Source: Oceanococcus sp041624435
GTDB lineage: Bacteria; Pseudomonadota; Gammaproteobacteria; Nevskiales; Oceanococcaceae
Assembly (NCBI GenBank): GCA_041624435.1
Contig: JBFJVB010000008.1
Coordinates: forward strand, 1-51,115
Length of the DNA stretch: 51,115 bases
Reading direction: 5' to 3'
Shown here: positions 24,864-33,551 of the stretch, piece after piece
Numbering within the stretch: the first letter of the stretch is position 1
Layout: each line of letters opens with the position of its first letter
Position numbers and translations under genes: made by a program
Notes under the pieces: generated by a model
Told to the model about the DNA's origin: nothing
Databases searched by the model: none
Seen by the model: the letters and a program-made list of their open reading frames with translations, nothing else

Positions 24864-25811
24864 TCAGGCCGCGCCGGTAACCAGGCGACGCAGGGAGCGA
24901 ATTCGACTCATCAAACTACTGGCCAGGGGCTGACTCGCCTCGGTGGCCTTGCTGGTCTTTTGCACCTGGTAGCGCTGACTCAGCTGATTGTGCCGCGCCA
25001 TCCGCCGATGCTGGGTCAGTGCGGCCGCGACCGCAATCTTGCATTGTGTATCCCGCAAGGGTTTGGTGATGAAGCGGTAGATCTGCCCCTGGTTGATCAA
25101 CTCGATCGCCATGCCGGCATCGGCTCGGGCCGTGACCACCATGGAAATCAGCTCCGGGTTGTATTCTTTCAGCGTACTGAGCAGATTGACCACGGAACGG
25201 CCTTCGACGCGCGTGTCGGTAATCACCACGCCCACGGCCTCGGACTCCATCGTCGCGATCGCATCCTCGATCGTAGTGGCGCCGACGATTCGATATTGCT
25301 CACCCATGATTTGCTGAATCGCCGGCGCAATTCCGGCATCTTCGTCCAGCACCAGCGCTGCGGGCAAATTGGACTGCTGTACGGCCTCTTCGCCATCTTC
25401 GCGCGCCGCCCGGATCGCATCCCGAGTCGCTTTGGCCGCTTCCACCGCTTGCGCCACCGTCGTTTTCAGCTCCTGATTGATCCAGGGCTTGTTCACGAAA
25501 CGGAAAATTTCGCCCTCATTGATCGAGCCGATGATCGCATTCAGGTCCGAATATCCGGTCAGCAGGATGCGCATCGCTTCGGCGCGCAAATCCTTGGCTT
25601 CCCGCAGCAGGTCCACTCCGGTCATGCCCGGCATCCGCTGGTCGCTGACGATCACATCCACGGCCTGACGTTTCAGAAAATCGATCGCTTCCTGCGCGCT
25701 ATTGGCGAAATGCAGGTTGTAATCGCTGCGGAACAGCATCCTCATCGTGCTCAGAATGCGTCGCTCGTCATCGACAAACAATACGTGTGCTTTCTCTTCT
25801 TCCATTTCCAT
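24864..25811 (-). CDS. Double-receiver response regulator without output domain
   Basis: A 315-residue protein with two receiver domains in series. The first (about 8-125) has Asp57 as phospho-acceptor, with DD14-15, T85 and K108. The second (about 150-265) has Asp199, T227 and K250. A short basic C-terminal tail ends in SLMSRIRSLRRLV and could associate with membrane or a partner. No DNA-binding, GGDEF, EAL or HD-GYP domain is present, so it probably works by protein contact or as a phosphate relay. The ATG lies 11 bases after the histidine kinase stop, and the two form a cognate pair. The first domain resembles RpfG-type receivers. Confidence 0.87.
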   Translation of the reverse strand: MEMEEEKAHVLFVDDERRILSTMRMLFRSDYNLHFANSAQEAIDFLKRQAVDVIVSDQRMPGMTGVDLLREAKDLRAEAMRILLTGYSDLNAIIGSINEGEIFRFVNKPWINQELKTTVAQAVEAAKATRDAIRAAREDGEEAVQQSNLPAALVLDEDAGIAPAIQQIMGEQYRIVGATTIEDAIATMESEAVGVVITDTRVEGRSVVNLLSTLKEYNPELISMVVTARADAGMAIELINQGQIYRFITKPLRDTQCKIAVAAALTQHRRMARHNQLSQRYQVQKTSKATEASQPLASSLMSRIRSLRRLVTGAA

Positions 25812-25822
25812 GATGTCTCTTC

Positions 25823-27664
25823 CTATGCCGCGACCGCGATCGTCTCATCTTGGGTTTCTGGCGCTTCCTCAGCCTGCCGTAAGGGCAACCACAACATGAA
25901 CTCCGTGCCTTTGCCTTCGATCGACTTCACCTCAATCTTGCCGCCATGATCTTCAATGATCCTGAATATGATGGACATACCCAATCCGGTTCCCTTGCCC
26001 ACCGGTTTGGTGGTGAAAAAGGGCTCGAAAATCTTCTCACGCACCTCGGCGCTCATCCCGCAGCCATTGTCCAGAAAACGCACGCTGACGCCACCATTTT
26101 CCGCCTTGCTGTGGATGAACAGCCGGCCATCGGGACGCTTGGCGCTTTCGATGGCCTGCGCCGCGTTGGTGATGATATTCAGGAAGATCTGATTCACCTG
26201 TGAAGGGGAACATTCAATCTCCGGCAGTTCACCGAATACCTTGTTGACGGTTATCCCGCTCTTGAGCTGGCTTTGACAGATTTTCAACGCAGATTCAATC
26301 CCCAGATTGACGTCGAACAGGTCATTGCGGGAGCGATCAACCCGGGAGAAGTCCTTGAGGCTCGCCACCAGTTCGGCGATCTGCTTCAAACCATGCTCGG
26401 TATCGAGCAACAAGTTATCCAGATCTTCAACCAGTTCGCCGGTACTGACTTCCTGATCCAGGCTGATCGCCTGAGTCAAGGCCTCTGCCACTTCGTGCTC
26501 CGGCGCATCCCCGCTGGCGATCAGATTCAGGGCCCGGTTCTGCTGTGCACAGACGTGACCAATATCGATCAATGAGGTTTTCACGATATCCGCATTACCG
26601 CGGGCATAGCCCAGGGGTGTATTGATCTCATGCGCGACGCCGGCCACCATTTGCCCTAGCGAGGCCATCTTCTCTGACTGAATCAGGTGCGTCTGGGAGG
26701 CCCGCAGCTCTTTCAGGGTGTCGCTCAAATCCTGGGTACGCTCCTCGACCTGAGCCTCCAGAGTCTCGTTGGCCTTGTCCAGCTCACGGAAACTGCTGCG
26801 CAGGCGCAGACCGAGCATGGCCAGCACCAGCAGCAGCACCACGGCGTAAGCGATCAGATACTGTCGATACCCGGCCGCCTTGGCCACCAGGGCTTCGTGG
26901 CGCAAGGAATACACGTCCTCCAGTTCCTGCAGATGGGCCGCCGTAGGCGTGGCGAAAAACGCGTCCAGCCGCTCATTGAGTTCCTGTTTGTCGCCGATCA
27001 CGTCGCGCGCCGAACTGGTCAGCTGTTTGACCAGCCTGGTCAGCTCCGGATCGACGACAAATCCGCTCAGTTCATCGCCGGCCGCCAGGTTTTCGATATC
27101 GTTGAGATAATCCTGAATTCGGCTCACCTGACTGGCTTCGGCCGCCGAAGACACGGTCAGGGCCATCACTTCGGATTGCAGCCGCTCCAGTACTTTCACC
27201 ATCGGATGTTCATCCGACAGCAGCCGGCGTACCCGGTGGATGAAAATGGGCACGGCATCCACACTTTTGATCAGCCGTGAAGACACCTGGGCATAACGGA
27301 TATCGAAATCGAAGGCGAGCACGAACTTGTCACCCGCCGTGGTCAGAAACTGATCCAGTGCGGCATCAATTTCCGGTGACATCCCCCGCAATGACAGCGG
27401 CCCCACATCCAGGGCATCCATCGCATCACCGAGTTGCCCGATGATCGCCATCTTGTCATCCCCTGCCAAAGCCAGGGAAGACACACGATTCAGGGTCACG
27501 GCGCGATTGAGCGCCACGTCCAGGTCATCCACGTTCTGGATCGCCGCAAGGCGCTTGAGGTGCAGATCGCCATCAACGCTCTGGGTCAATCGCACCAGGA
27601 ATACCAGAACAGCGATGGCGCCTGCGGCCAATAGCAAGCCAAACAGCTGTTTGAGAATTTTCAC
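25823..27664 (-). CDS. Membrane sensor histidine kinase with helical periplasmic domain
   Basis: A 613-residue kinase with TM1 (6-25), a wholly helical periplasmic region (about 30-265) and TM2 (269-287). A coiled coil (about 292-325) follows, then a HisKA H-box GVAHEINTPLGYARGN with His345, and a HATPase domain with NQIFLNIITNAAQAI, DNGCGM and FEPFFTTKPVGKGTGLG. The periplasmic part resembles the DAHL (double all-helical ligand-binding) type, which is inference from pattern. The H-box HEINTPL form is common in kinases paired with receiver-only regulators. The start is GTG 27664 with a G-rich site upstream. The double receiver follows after 11 bases. The signal sensed is unknown. Confidence 0.9.
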   Translation of the reverse strand: MKILKQLFGLLLAAGAIAVLVFLVRLTQSVDGDLHLKRLAAIQNVDDLDVALNRAVTLNRVSSLALAGDDKMAIIGQLGDAMDALDVGPLSLRGMSPEIDAALDQFLTTAGDKFVLAFDFDIRYAQVSSRLIKSVDAVPIFIHRVRRLLSDEHPMVKVLERLQSEVMALTVSSAAEASQVSRIQDYLNDIENLAAGDELSGFVVDPELTRLVKQLTSSARDVIGDKQELNERLDAFFATPTAAHLQELEDVYSLRHEALVAKAAGYRQYLIAYAVVLLLVLAMLGLRLRSSFRELDKANETLEAQVEERTQDLSDTLKELRASQTHLIQSEKMASLGQMVAGVAHEINTPLGYARGNADIVKTSLIDIGHVCAQQNRALNLIASGDAPEHEVAEALTQAISLDQEVSTGELVEDLDNLLLDTEHGLKQIAELVASLKDFSRVDRSRNDLFDVNLGIESALKICQSQLKSGITVNKVFGELPEIECSPSQVNQIFLNIITNAAQAIESAKRPDGRLFIHSKAENGGVSVRFLDNGCGMSAEVREKIFEPFFTTKPVGKGTGLGMSIIFRIIEDHGGKIEVKSIEGKGTEFMLWLPLRQAEEAPETQDETIAVAA

Positions 27665-27880
27665 TCGAGCCCCCCCACAGACATCGAACTAAATCATGTT
27701 GTTTTCGCAATGAGTCAATCAGCGCGTACTTTCACCTTGCCGTCATTCGTATCCATCGGCCTCACCCAAGCGGAGCAGATCGTGCGCAATACCAGCATAG
27801 ATATATACGCCTTTTGGATGATTCCGCCAAGCCGAACGGCGGCGACACTCGGACTTTGACAATCCGGAATCGCCCTCCTC

Positions 27881-28381
27881 ATGACTGATCCAGGCCTACT
27901 GCAACGTGTGCTGATTCTCGAAGCCAGGGACGCCATCCGGCAGCTCAAGGCGCGCTATCTGGCCAGTTGCGACCGCAAGGATCCGGCGGCGTTTCGCGCC
28001 TGTTTCGTCGATGGCCCGGTGTCGATCGACTACGGCCCGGTCGGCCAGTTCAGCGACGCGGACGCGCTCACCGCCGTGTTCCAGCAGGCCGCCTGCCACG
28101 GGCACATGCTGGAATGGCACCATGCGAGCAACCCGGAGATTGAAGTTCTCAGCACGACGCAGGCTCGCGGCAGCTGGAGCCTGCATTACCAGCTGATCAA
28201 TACCCAGGAGCAGACCCTGACTCAGTTAGGCGGCGAGTATGCGGATGAGTACCGCCTCACCGACTCCGGCTGGAAGATTTCCGCCACCCGCTTCGAGCCC
28301 CGTACCAGTCTGGTGCTGCAACTGGACGAAACGGCAGTCAAAACCTTGCTCGCGGGCACACCGCCGGCCGCGGCCGGCTGA
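27881..28381 (+). CDS. SnoaL/NTF2-like protein
   Basis: A 166-residue cone-fold protein of the SnoaL-like group: helix EARDAIRQLKARYLASCDRKD, a FVDGPVSIDYG strand, then HHASNPEIEVLS and GGEYADEYRLTDSGWKISATRFE. Members are ketosteroid isomerases, dehydratases and polyketide cyclases. The exact chemistry cannot be assigned, but the neighbouring SDR, FAD oxidase and meta-cleavage genes make a role on a steroid or other cyclic substrate plausible. It is the first of a three-gene forward operon; the SDR starts six bases after its stop. The promoter in the 216-base divergent gap is not obvious. Confidence 0.8.
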   Translation: MTDPGLLQRVLILEARDAIRQLKARYLASCDRKDPAAFRACFVDGPVSIDYGPVGQFSDADALTAVFQQAACHGHMLEWHHASNPEIEVLSTTQARGSWSLHYQLINTQEQTLTQLGGEYADEYRLTDSGWKISATRFEPRTSLVLQLDETAVKTLLAGTPPAAAG

Positions 28382-28387
28382 GCCCGG

Positions 28388-29212
28388 ATGGACAGCTCCG
28401 GCAGCGGCGCTCGGGTGGTCCTGGTGACCGGCGCCGCCGCAGGCATTGGCCGCGCCACGGCACTGGCCTTTGCCCGAGAAGGCGCTTTGCTACTGCTGGT
28501 CGATCTGGACCCGGCCGGCCTGGAGCACACCCACGCAGACATCATCGCGACCGGCGGTCGCGCCCGGACTTATCCTTGCGATGTCGCCGATGCCGATGCC
28601 GTGCAGGCCCTGGCGGATCGTATCCGCGCCGAACACGGCGGGCTGCAGGTGCTGATCAACAACGCCGGCATCTCGGCCAACGGCGCTTTCCTCGACACCG
28701 ACCTGTCAGTCTGGCGACGCCAGCTCGAGGTCAATCTGCTGGGTGCGGTGCACTGCTGCCGGGCCTTGATCCCCTTGCTTGAGCTCAGCCCCGGCCGCGC
28801 CCGGATCATCAATGTGGCCTCGGTGGCCGCCTATTTCGCCCCCCGGGACATGTCGGCCTACGCGGCCTCGAAATTCGCCCTGCTGGGGTTTTCCGAATCG
28901 CTGCGCGCCGAAATGGCGTCACGTGGCATCAGCGTGAGCGTCATCTGCCCGGGAATCATCGACACCGGCATCCATCAGCGCGCCCACTTCGCCGGGCCTG
29001 TCGATGCGGCCCAGCGGCGTCGTGACCTCAATCTGCGCCGCCACGCCGGCCGGGCTTACCCGCCCGAAAAAGTCGCCCAAGCCCTGCTGAAGGTGGCCAG
29101 GCACGGTCCGGCGCTGCGGCCTGTCGCTCCCGAGGCTTGGCTGCTGTACTACCTCAAAAGATGCTGTCCCGGCCTGCTGGCCATGCTGGAACGGCGGCGC
29201 CATACAGACTGA
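28388..29212 (+). CDS. Short-chain dehydrogenase/reductase
   Basis: A 274-residue classical SDR with the cofactor motif TGAAAGIG, NNAG, the catalytic Ser region INVASVAAYF and YAASK at the active site. The Asp-rich end of beta-2 (LVDLDPAG) suggests NAD(H) preference. The C-terminal extension with YYLKRCCPGLLAMLERR is hydrophobic and basic and may contact the membrane, as in lipid-active SDRs. The substrate is unknown; an alcohol or ketone on a lipid or steroid fits the neighbourhood. It is the middle gene of the SnoaL-SDR-oxidase operon. Confidence 0.88.
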   Translation: MDSSGSGARVVLVTGAAAGIGRATALAFAREGALLLLVDLDPAGLEHTHADIIATGGRARTYPCDVADADAVQALADRIRAEHGGLQVLINNAGISANGAFLDTDLSVWRRQLEVNLLGAVHCCRALIPLLELSPGRARIINVASVAAYFAPRDMSAYAASKFALLGFSESLRAEMASRGISVSVICPGIIDTGIHQRAHFAGPVDAAQRRRDLNLRRHAGRAYPPEKVAQALLKVARHGPALRPVAPEAWLLYYLKRCCPGLLAMLERRRHTD

Positions 29213-29219
29213 CTCAGCG

Positions 29220-30704
29220 ATGTTAAATTCTGGTTTTTTCAGTGTCCGTTACCATCGCAATCTGCTGGATTGTGATCGCATCGTCGAAGCCCACTGCCGG
29301 GAGGACATCGCCCAGGCGGTTCGTGAAGCGGCCGCGCGCGGCGAAACCGTGCGCGCCATTGGCACGGCTCATTCCTTCAATAACGAGCTGCTCGAAACCG
29401 AAGGCACCTTGATCCGGACCGTGGGTCTGAACCGGATTCATGGCATCGAGGAATTTCGTGGCCAGACCGTGGTTCTGGTTGATGCGGGCGCCCAGGTCGA
29501 TACGCTGGCGGACTATCTGGACAGCCGGAAACTGTGCCTTGGATTCGGCCTGATCGGCGTCAAGAACATCACCGTGGCGGGACAGGCCACCAATTCCTGC
29601 CATGGCGGATCGCCCCGCCACAGCTCTTTACTGATGTCACGAATCGTCTGGCTGGAACTGGTCAATCCCGCCGGCGATCTGGTGAGCTATGACCGTGCGG
29701 ACACCCCCGCGGAAACCTGGAAAGCCCTCACTTGCTCGATGGGCTATCTGGGCATCTTCACCCGCTTCCGATTGCAGGTGGAAGCCCAGTTCAATCTGGA
29801 CATGCGCACCCGCTACGGTGCGGGGCATGAACTGATCGACAGCCTTGAGCAGGCCCGGGCCCAGGATTATTTCTTCTCGGTCTGGTTTCCCAGCCTGGAT
29901 CGGACCCTGGAGCTGGTCGCCGACAAGACCACGGCAGCGGCGATGCCCGGAGCGCGCAATCTCAGCACCAATATCGAATTCCCCCGGTTCCTGACCGCCG
30001 CCCTGGAACGCCTGCTGTTTGCCAGCTTCCACAGTCGCCGCTGGGGGCGCAATCTGGAAATCGGCGGTTACTTTCTGCGCAAATACCTGCTGCCACCGCT
30101 GCGCCGCCGCCGCTGGGGCATCAGCTGGCCCGGCCAGCGCGCCATCGGGCTGTCGCACCAGATGATCTCCGGCCGGATCATTACCCTGGCGCAATCCTGG
30201 CCGGTGGCCTGGAGTTTTTCCCTGCCGCAGGATTCCATCCGCCCCGGTCTGACCGAACTGATGGCGTTCATTCGTGAACATGCGCTGAGCTTCCCGCATA
30301 TCGGCATCATCTTTCGGGTCATGCCGGTGGAGGACATCGGCACCCTGTCCCATCTCAATCAGGGCGGGCCGTTTCGCGCCGGCGAATTATGCCTGTCGGT
30401 GGACATCACCCGTCTGGGCGCCGTGACCCTGGATGCCGCCACCCTGCAACACAGCTATGAGCTCTACAATCAGCTGGTCAAGCGCATGATTCGCCAGTAT
30501 GGCGCGCTCAATCATGTCACCAAGAACCTGAGCCCGCTGTATCGCTATCAACGCGATCACAGCGCCGAATGGCAGGCGCGGCTGGGTCGGTTCAATCAGG
30601 TCCTGAGCCAGCTGGACCCGCAAGGCCGCTTTCGCAACCACTTCGCCGATTCGCTGGGCCTGCGCTATCCGCACCAGCCCGCCGGCGCCAAGCCTACTCC
30701 TTGA
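29220..30704 (+). CDS. FAD-binding aldonolactone-oxidase-like protein
   Basis: A 494-residue PCMH-type flavoprotein with an aldonolactone-oxidase-like C-terminal region. The N-terminal motif AIGTAHSFNN puts His51 where covalent flavinylation occurs in gulono- and arabinono-lactone oxidases. A second FAD segment is GQATNSCHGGS, with His128. The long middle region, with the basic stretch KYLLPPLRRRRWG, is unlike sugar-lactone oxidases and may face membrane or a lipid substrate. The natural substrate is unknown. It starts seven bases after the SDR and overlaps the reverse-strand gene at its 3' end by 11 bases. Confidence 0.8.
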   Translation: MLNSGFFSVRYHRNLLDCDRIVEAHCREDIAQAVREAAARGETVRAIGTAHSFNNELLETEGTLIRTVGLNRIHGIEEFRGQTVVLVDAGAQVDTLADYLDSRKLCLGFGLIGVKNITVAGQATNSCHGGSPRHSSLLMSRIVWLELVNPAGDLVSYDRADTPAETWKALTCSMGYLGIFTRFRLQVEAQFNLDMRTRYGAGHELIDSLEQARAQDYFFSVWFPSLDRTLELVADKTTAAAMPGARNLSTNIEFPRFLTAALERLLFASFHSRRWGRNLEIGGYFLRKYLLPPLRRRRWGISWPGQRAIGLSHQMISGRIITLAQSWPVAWSFSLPQDSIRPGLTELMAFIREHALSFPHIGIIFRVMPVEDIGTLSHLNQGGPFRAGELCLSVDITRLGAVTLDAATLQHSYELYNQLVKRMIRQYGALNHVTKNLSPLYRYQRDHSAEWQARLGRFNQVLSQLDPQGRFRNHFADSLGLRYPHQPAGAKPTP

Positions 30705-31383
30705 GCTTGATGTAGACCTGCTGCTGACGTACTTCGATCGCCGCGATGCCATCGGCAAACTGTTTCCAGAATCCGTCCTGATCACCGAACTCGGCGACCA
30801 GATCCACGTTCTTCAAATTGCCCAGCCAGGCGGCAGGCAAAGGCACGCCCCAGATACTGACCCCTTTGAGCACGATCAAGGGGCGCTCGTTGCGATAGGC
30901 GATTTCAACCCCGGCACTCATCCGCAAGGTCTGACCACCGAGAAAGGGAAAATCCGGGTCCAGCGGCAGAACCAGGCGTGCGCTGGCCAGATCATCGGCC
31001 AGATCAATAGCCAGCTTGCGCGCCAGAGCGGTGTTCTTGGCCAGCAAGGCGTTGATTTCCCGTTCGCTGAAACGCACTTCGCGGGTGGCCCCGGCTTCGC
31101 TGTAGGGCTGGGGTTCCAGGGCGGCCTCTGAGGTCGAGGCCTCGAGCGCAAACGCCTGGTCCCGGTAGCCCAGGCGCTGCAGCTTGGCATTGACCGTCGC
31201 CTGCTCCGCCGGGCGCAAACTCACCGGTTCAAAGGGCGCGGGGAACAGCCAGATCCTGATCGCCAGGGCCGCCAGCAACAGCGCCAGCAGCACCGCGCCG
31301 AACACGATCGCAAACAATTTCAAGCCAGACAGGCCGCGCTGGCGCGGGACCGGGCTTTCGGGCGCTAGAGTTTCAGAGTCCAT
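30694..31383 (-). CDS. Membrane-anchored protein of unknown function
   Basis: A 229-residue protein with a short cytoplasmic N-terminus, one TM helix (about 22-46) and a periplasmic domain containing REVRFSEREINALLAKNT and SAGVEIAYRNERPLIVLKGVSIWG. The arrangement recalls small anchored proteins of the YpmS/DUF2140 type, but I do not assign it. It lies 86 bases downstream of the aldolase gene in the same direction and could be the last gene of the meta-cleavage operon. Its 3' end overlaps the FAD oxidase gene by 11 bases. Confidence 0.72.
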   Translation of the reverse strand: MDSETLAPESPVPRQRGLSGLKLFAIVFGAVLLALLLAALAIRIWLFPAPFEPVSLRPAEQATVNAKLQRLGYRDQAFALEASTSEAALEPQPYSEAGATREVRFSEREINALLAKNTALARKLAIDLADDLASARLVLPLDPDFPFLGGQTLRMSAGVEIAYRNERPLIVLKGVSIWGVPLPAAWLGNLKNVDLVAEFGDQDGFWKQFADGIAAIEVRQQQVYIKLKE

Positions 31384-31469
31384 CGCATCGGGTACCAGGG
31401 GATCGGATCAGCCATTGGACCACACTGCGGGCGGCAACGTTCCGCCAGCAGGCGATGTACCAGGCCAGC

Positions 31470-32504
31470 TCAGGCCGGAATCAGACCACGTTGCTTGGCC
31501 ATGGTCAGGGCGGCATCCTCGATCATGTCTTCCTGCCCGCCCACCATCTTGCGCCGCCCCAGATCGAGCAATATTTCCCGCGCCGGAATGCCGTATTTCT
31601 TTTCCGCCCGCTGCGCGAACAGCAGGAAGGAGGAATACACACCGGCATAACCCAGGGTCAGCGAATTACGGTCGATACGCACCTGGAAATCCATGATCGG
31701 CTGGACCAGATCCTCGGCCACGTCGGAAATCTTGAATACATCGACACCGGTCTTGATACCCATGCGATCGCACACCGCGACGAACACTTCCAGCGGGGTG
31801 TTGCCCGCGCCGGCACCCAGCCCGGCGCAGGCGCCATCGATGCGCCTCGCGCCGGCCTCGATCGCAGCCAGCGAATTGGCCACGCCCATGGCCAGATTAT
31901 GATGGCCATGAAAGCCCAGTTCGGTTTCCGGTTTGAGTTTTTCACGCAACAGGCCGACCCGCGCCTGCACCTGCTCCGGCAACATGTAGCCGGCCGAATC
32001 CGTGACGTACAGACAATTGGCGCCGTAGCTTTCCATCAACCGGGCCTGCTCCAGCAACTCCTGTGGCTCGATCATGTGCGCCATCATCAGGAAACCCACG
32101 GTATCCAGACCCATCTTGCGCCCCAGCGCAATGTGCTGCTCGGAGACATCGGCTTCGGTGCAGTGCGTGGCCACCCGGATCGTGCTCACGCCGCAATCGG
32201 CGGCCATGCGCAGATGGTCCACCGTGCCGATGCCCGGCAGCAGCAAAGCGGAGACCTTGGCCTGTTTCAGGCCGGGGATCACCGCGCGCAGGTATTCCTC
32301 ATCGGTGGCGGCCGGAAAGCCATAGTTGACCGAGGCGCCGCCCAGGCCGTCACCGTGCGTTACCTCAATCAGCGGCACACCGGCCTCGTCCAGACCACGG
32401 GAGATGGTCTGCATCTGTTCGATGGTGATCTGGTGCCGCTTGGGGTGCATGCCGTCCCGCAGGGACATGTCATGCACTTTGATTTCTACGCCGTTTAAAT
32501 CCAT
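31470..32504 (-). CDS. 4-Hydroxy-2-oxovalerate aldolase (DmpG/TesG/HsaF type)
   Basis: A 344-residue class II aldolase of the DmpG type. The active-site start is SLRDGMHPKRHQ with Arg16, Asp17 and His20, and the Mn2+ site is FHGHHN. The C-terminal communication domain contains YGIPAREILLDLGRRKMVGGQED, which docks with the aldehyde dehydrogenase. It splits 4-hydroxy-2-oxopentanoate or -hexanoate to pyruvate and acetaldehyde or propanal, and channels the aldehyde to its partner enzyme. GGAG lies six bases before the ATG. It is separated from its partner gene by 129 bases holding hairpins, although the family usually shows near contact. Confidence 0.95.
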   Translation of the reverse strand: MDLNGVEIKVHDMSLRDGMHPKRHQITIEQMQTISRGLDEAGVPLIEVTHGDGLGGASVNYGFPAATDEEYLRAVIPGLKQAKVSALLLPGIGTVDHLRMAADCGVSTIRVATHCTEADVSEQHIALGRKMGLDTVGFLMMAHMIEPQELLEQARLMESYGANCLYVTDSAGYMLPEQVQARVGLLREKLKPETELGFHGHHNLAMGVANSLAAIEAGARRIDGACAGLGAGAGNTPLEVFVAVCDRMGIKTGVDVFKISDVAEDLVQPIMDFQVRIDRNSLTLGYAGVYSSFLLFAQRAEKKYGIPAREILLDLGRRKMVGGQEDMIEDAALTMAKQRGLIPA

Positions 32505-32520
32505 TTCCTGCTCCGTTGAC

Positions 32521-32605
32521 CCGCCCTGGCGGATCGTTTCAAACTTGATGGGCCAGCGGCCCAGTTCCGCGCCCGCAGCGGTACGGGTCCTCTAGGCACA
32601 GGACC
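32521..32605 (-). promoter_or_regulatory. Hairpin-rich spacer between aldehyde dehydrogenase and aldolase genes
   Basis: Three perfect inverted repeats lie in the 129-base gap: CCGCC-CT-GGCGG (32521-32532), TGGGCC-AGC-GGCCCA (32549-32563) and GGTCCT-N8-AGGACC (32586-32605). The second is a strong stem with a three-base loop. No T tract follows, so they are more likely RNA-processing or stability elements, or a partial terminator, than a classic terminator. Confidence 0.45.
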
Positions 32606-32633
32606 ACCACCGACCAGGCGCTGCAACCGGCGC

Positions 32634-33542
32634 TCAGGCCACCGCCTCAAAACTCAGACGCCCGGCGAGCATTTCCTCGGCAAACATCTCGGCGGTGCGG
32701 GCAGCCGAGGCGGTCATGATGTCCAGGTTGCCGGCGTACTTGGGCAGAAAATCGCCCAGGCCTTCGACTTCCAGATAGGTCGTCACCCGCTTGCCGTCAA
32801 ATACCGGGCCGTTCTTCAAGGTGTAGCCGGGCACGTATTTCTGCACCTCGGCAATCATCTCGTGCACCGACCGGGTGATCGCCTCCTGATCCGGTTCGTC
32901 CGCGGTCAGGCAATGGATCGTGTCACGCATGATCATCGGCGGTTCCGCCGGATTGATCACGATGATGGCCTTGCCTTCTTTCGCGCCGCCTACGGCGGCG
33001 ACGGCGCCCGCCGTGGTGCGGGTGAACTCGTCGATGTTCTTGCGGGTACCGGGTCCGACCGAACGCGAGGACACGGTTGCGACGATCTCGCCATAGTCGA
33101 CCGCCTGTACCCGGGACACGGCATAGACCATCGGAATCGTCGCCTGCCCGCCGCAGGTCACCATATTGACGTTGGGCTCGCGCTTGCCCGCATGTTCGGC
33201 CAGATTGATCGGCGGCACGCAATACGGGCCAATCGCCGCGGGGGTCAGATCAATCATCATCACCCCCAGGGCATTCAGCTTGTCCGAATTGGCCTGGTGC
33301 ACGTAGGCCGAGGTGGCGTCAAAGGCAATCTTGACCTCGTCTTCCAGCACATGCGGCAGCAGCCCATCCACCCCGTCATGGGTGGTCTTCAGGCCCATCT
33401 CACGGGCCCGGGACAGGCCTTCGGAGGCCGCCTCGATACCCACCATCCACACCGGTTCCAGCACCTCACTGCGACGCAACTTATACAGAAGATCGGTGCC
33501 GATATTGCCCGGCCCGATGATGGCGCATTTAATCTTGCTCAT
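32634..33542 (-). CDS. Acylating acetaldehyde/propanal dehydrogenase (DmpF/TesF/HsaG type)
   Basis: A 302-residue CoA-acylating aldehyde dehydrogenase. The Rossmann motif is IIGPGNIGTD (residues 8-17) and the catalytic Cys130 is in NMVTCGGQAT. A dimer and CoA domain follows. It converts the aldehyde made by the aldolase to acetyl- or propionyl-CoA with NAD+, inside a channelled heterotetramer. It starts nine bases after the hydratase gene. Whether the native aldehyde is C2 or C3 cannot be decided; propanal is expected if the pathway serves steroids. Confidence 0.95.
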   Translation of the reverse strand: MSKIKCAIIGPGNIGTDLLYKLRRSEVLEPVWMVGIEAASEGLSRAREMGLKTTHDGVDGLLPHVLEDEVKIAFDATSAYVHQANSDKLNALGVMMIDLTPAAIGPYCVPPINLAEHAGKREPNVNMVTCGGQATIPMVYAVSRVQAVDYGEIVATVSSRSVGPGTRKNIDEFTRTTAGAVAAVGGAKEGKAIIVINPAEPPMIMRDTIHCLTADEPDQEAITRSVHEMIAEVQKYVPGYTLKNGPVFDGKRVTTYLEVEGLGDFLPKYAGNLDIMTASAARTAEMFAEEMLAGRLSFEAVA

Positions 33543-33551
33543 TGGCTCTAC

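Noticed and set aside
27857..27862. TTGACA, a perfect -35 hexamer
   Set aside because: It is only 19 bases before the SnoaL-like ATG, so the matching -10 would fall at or inside the coding start.
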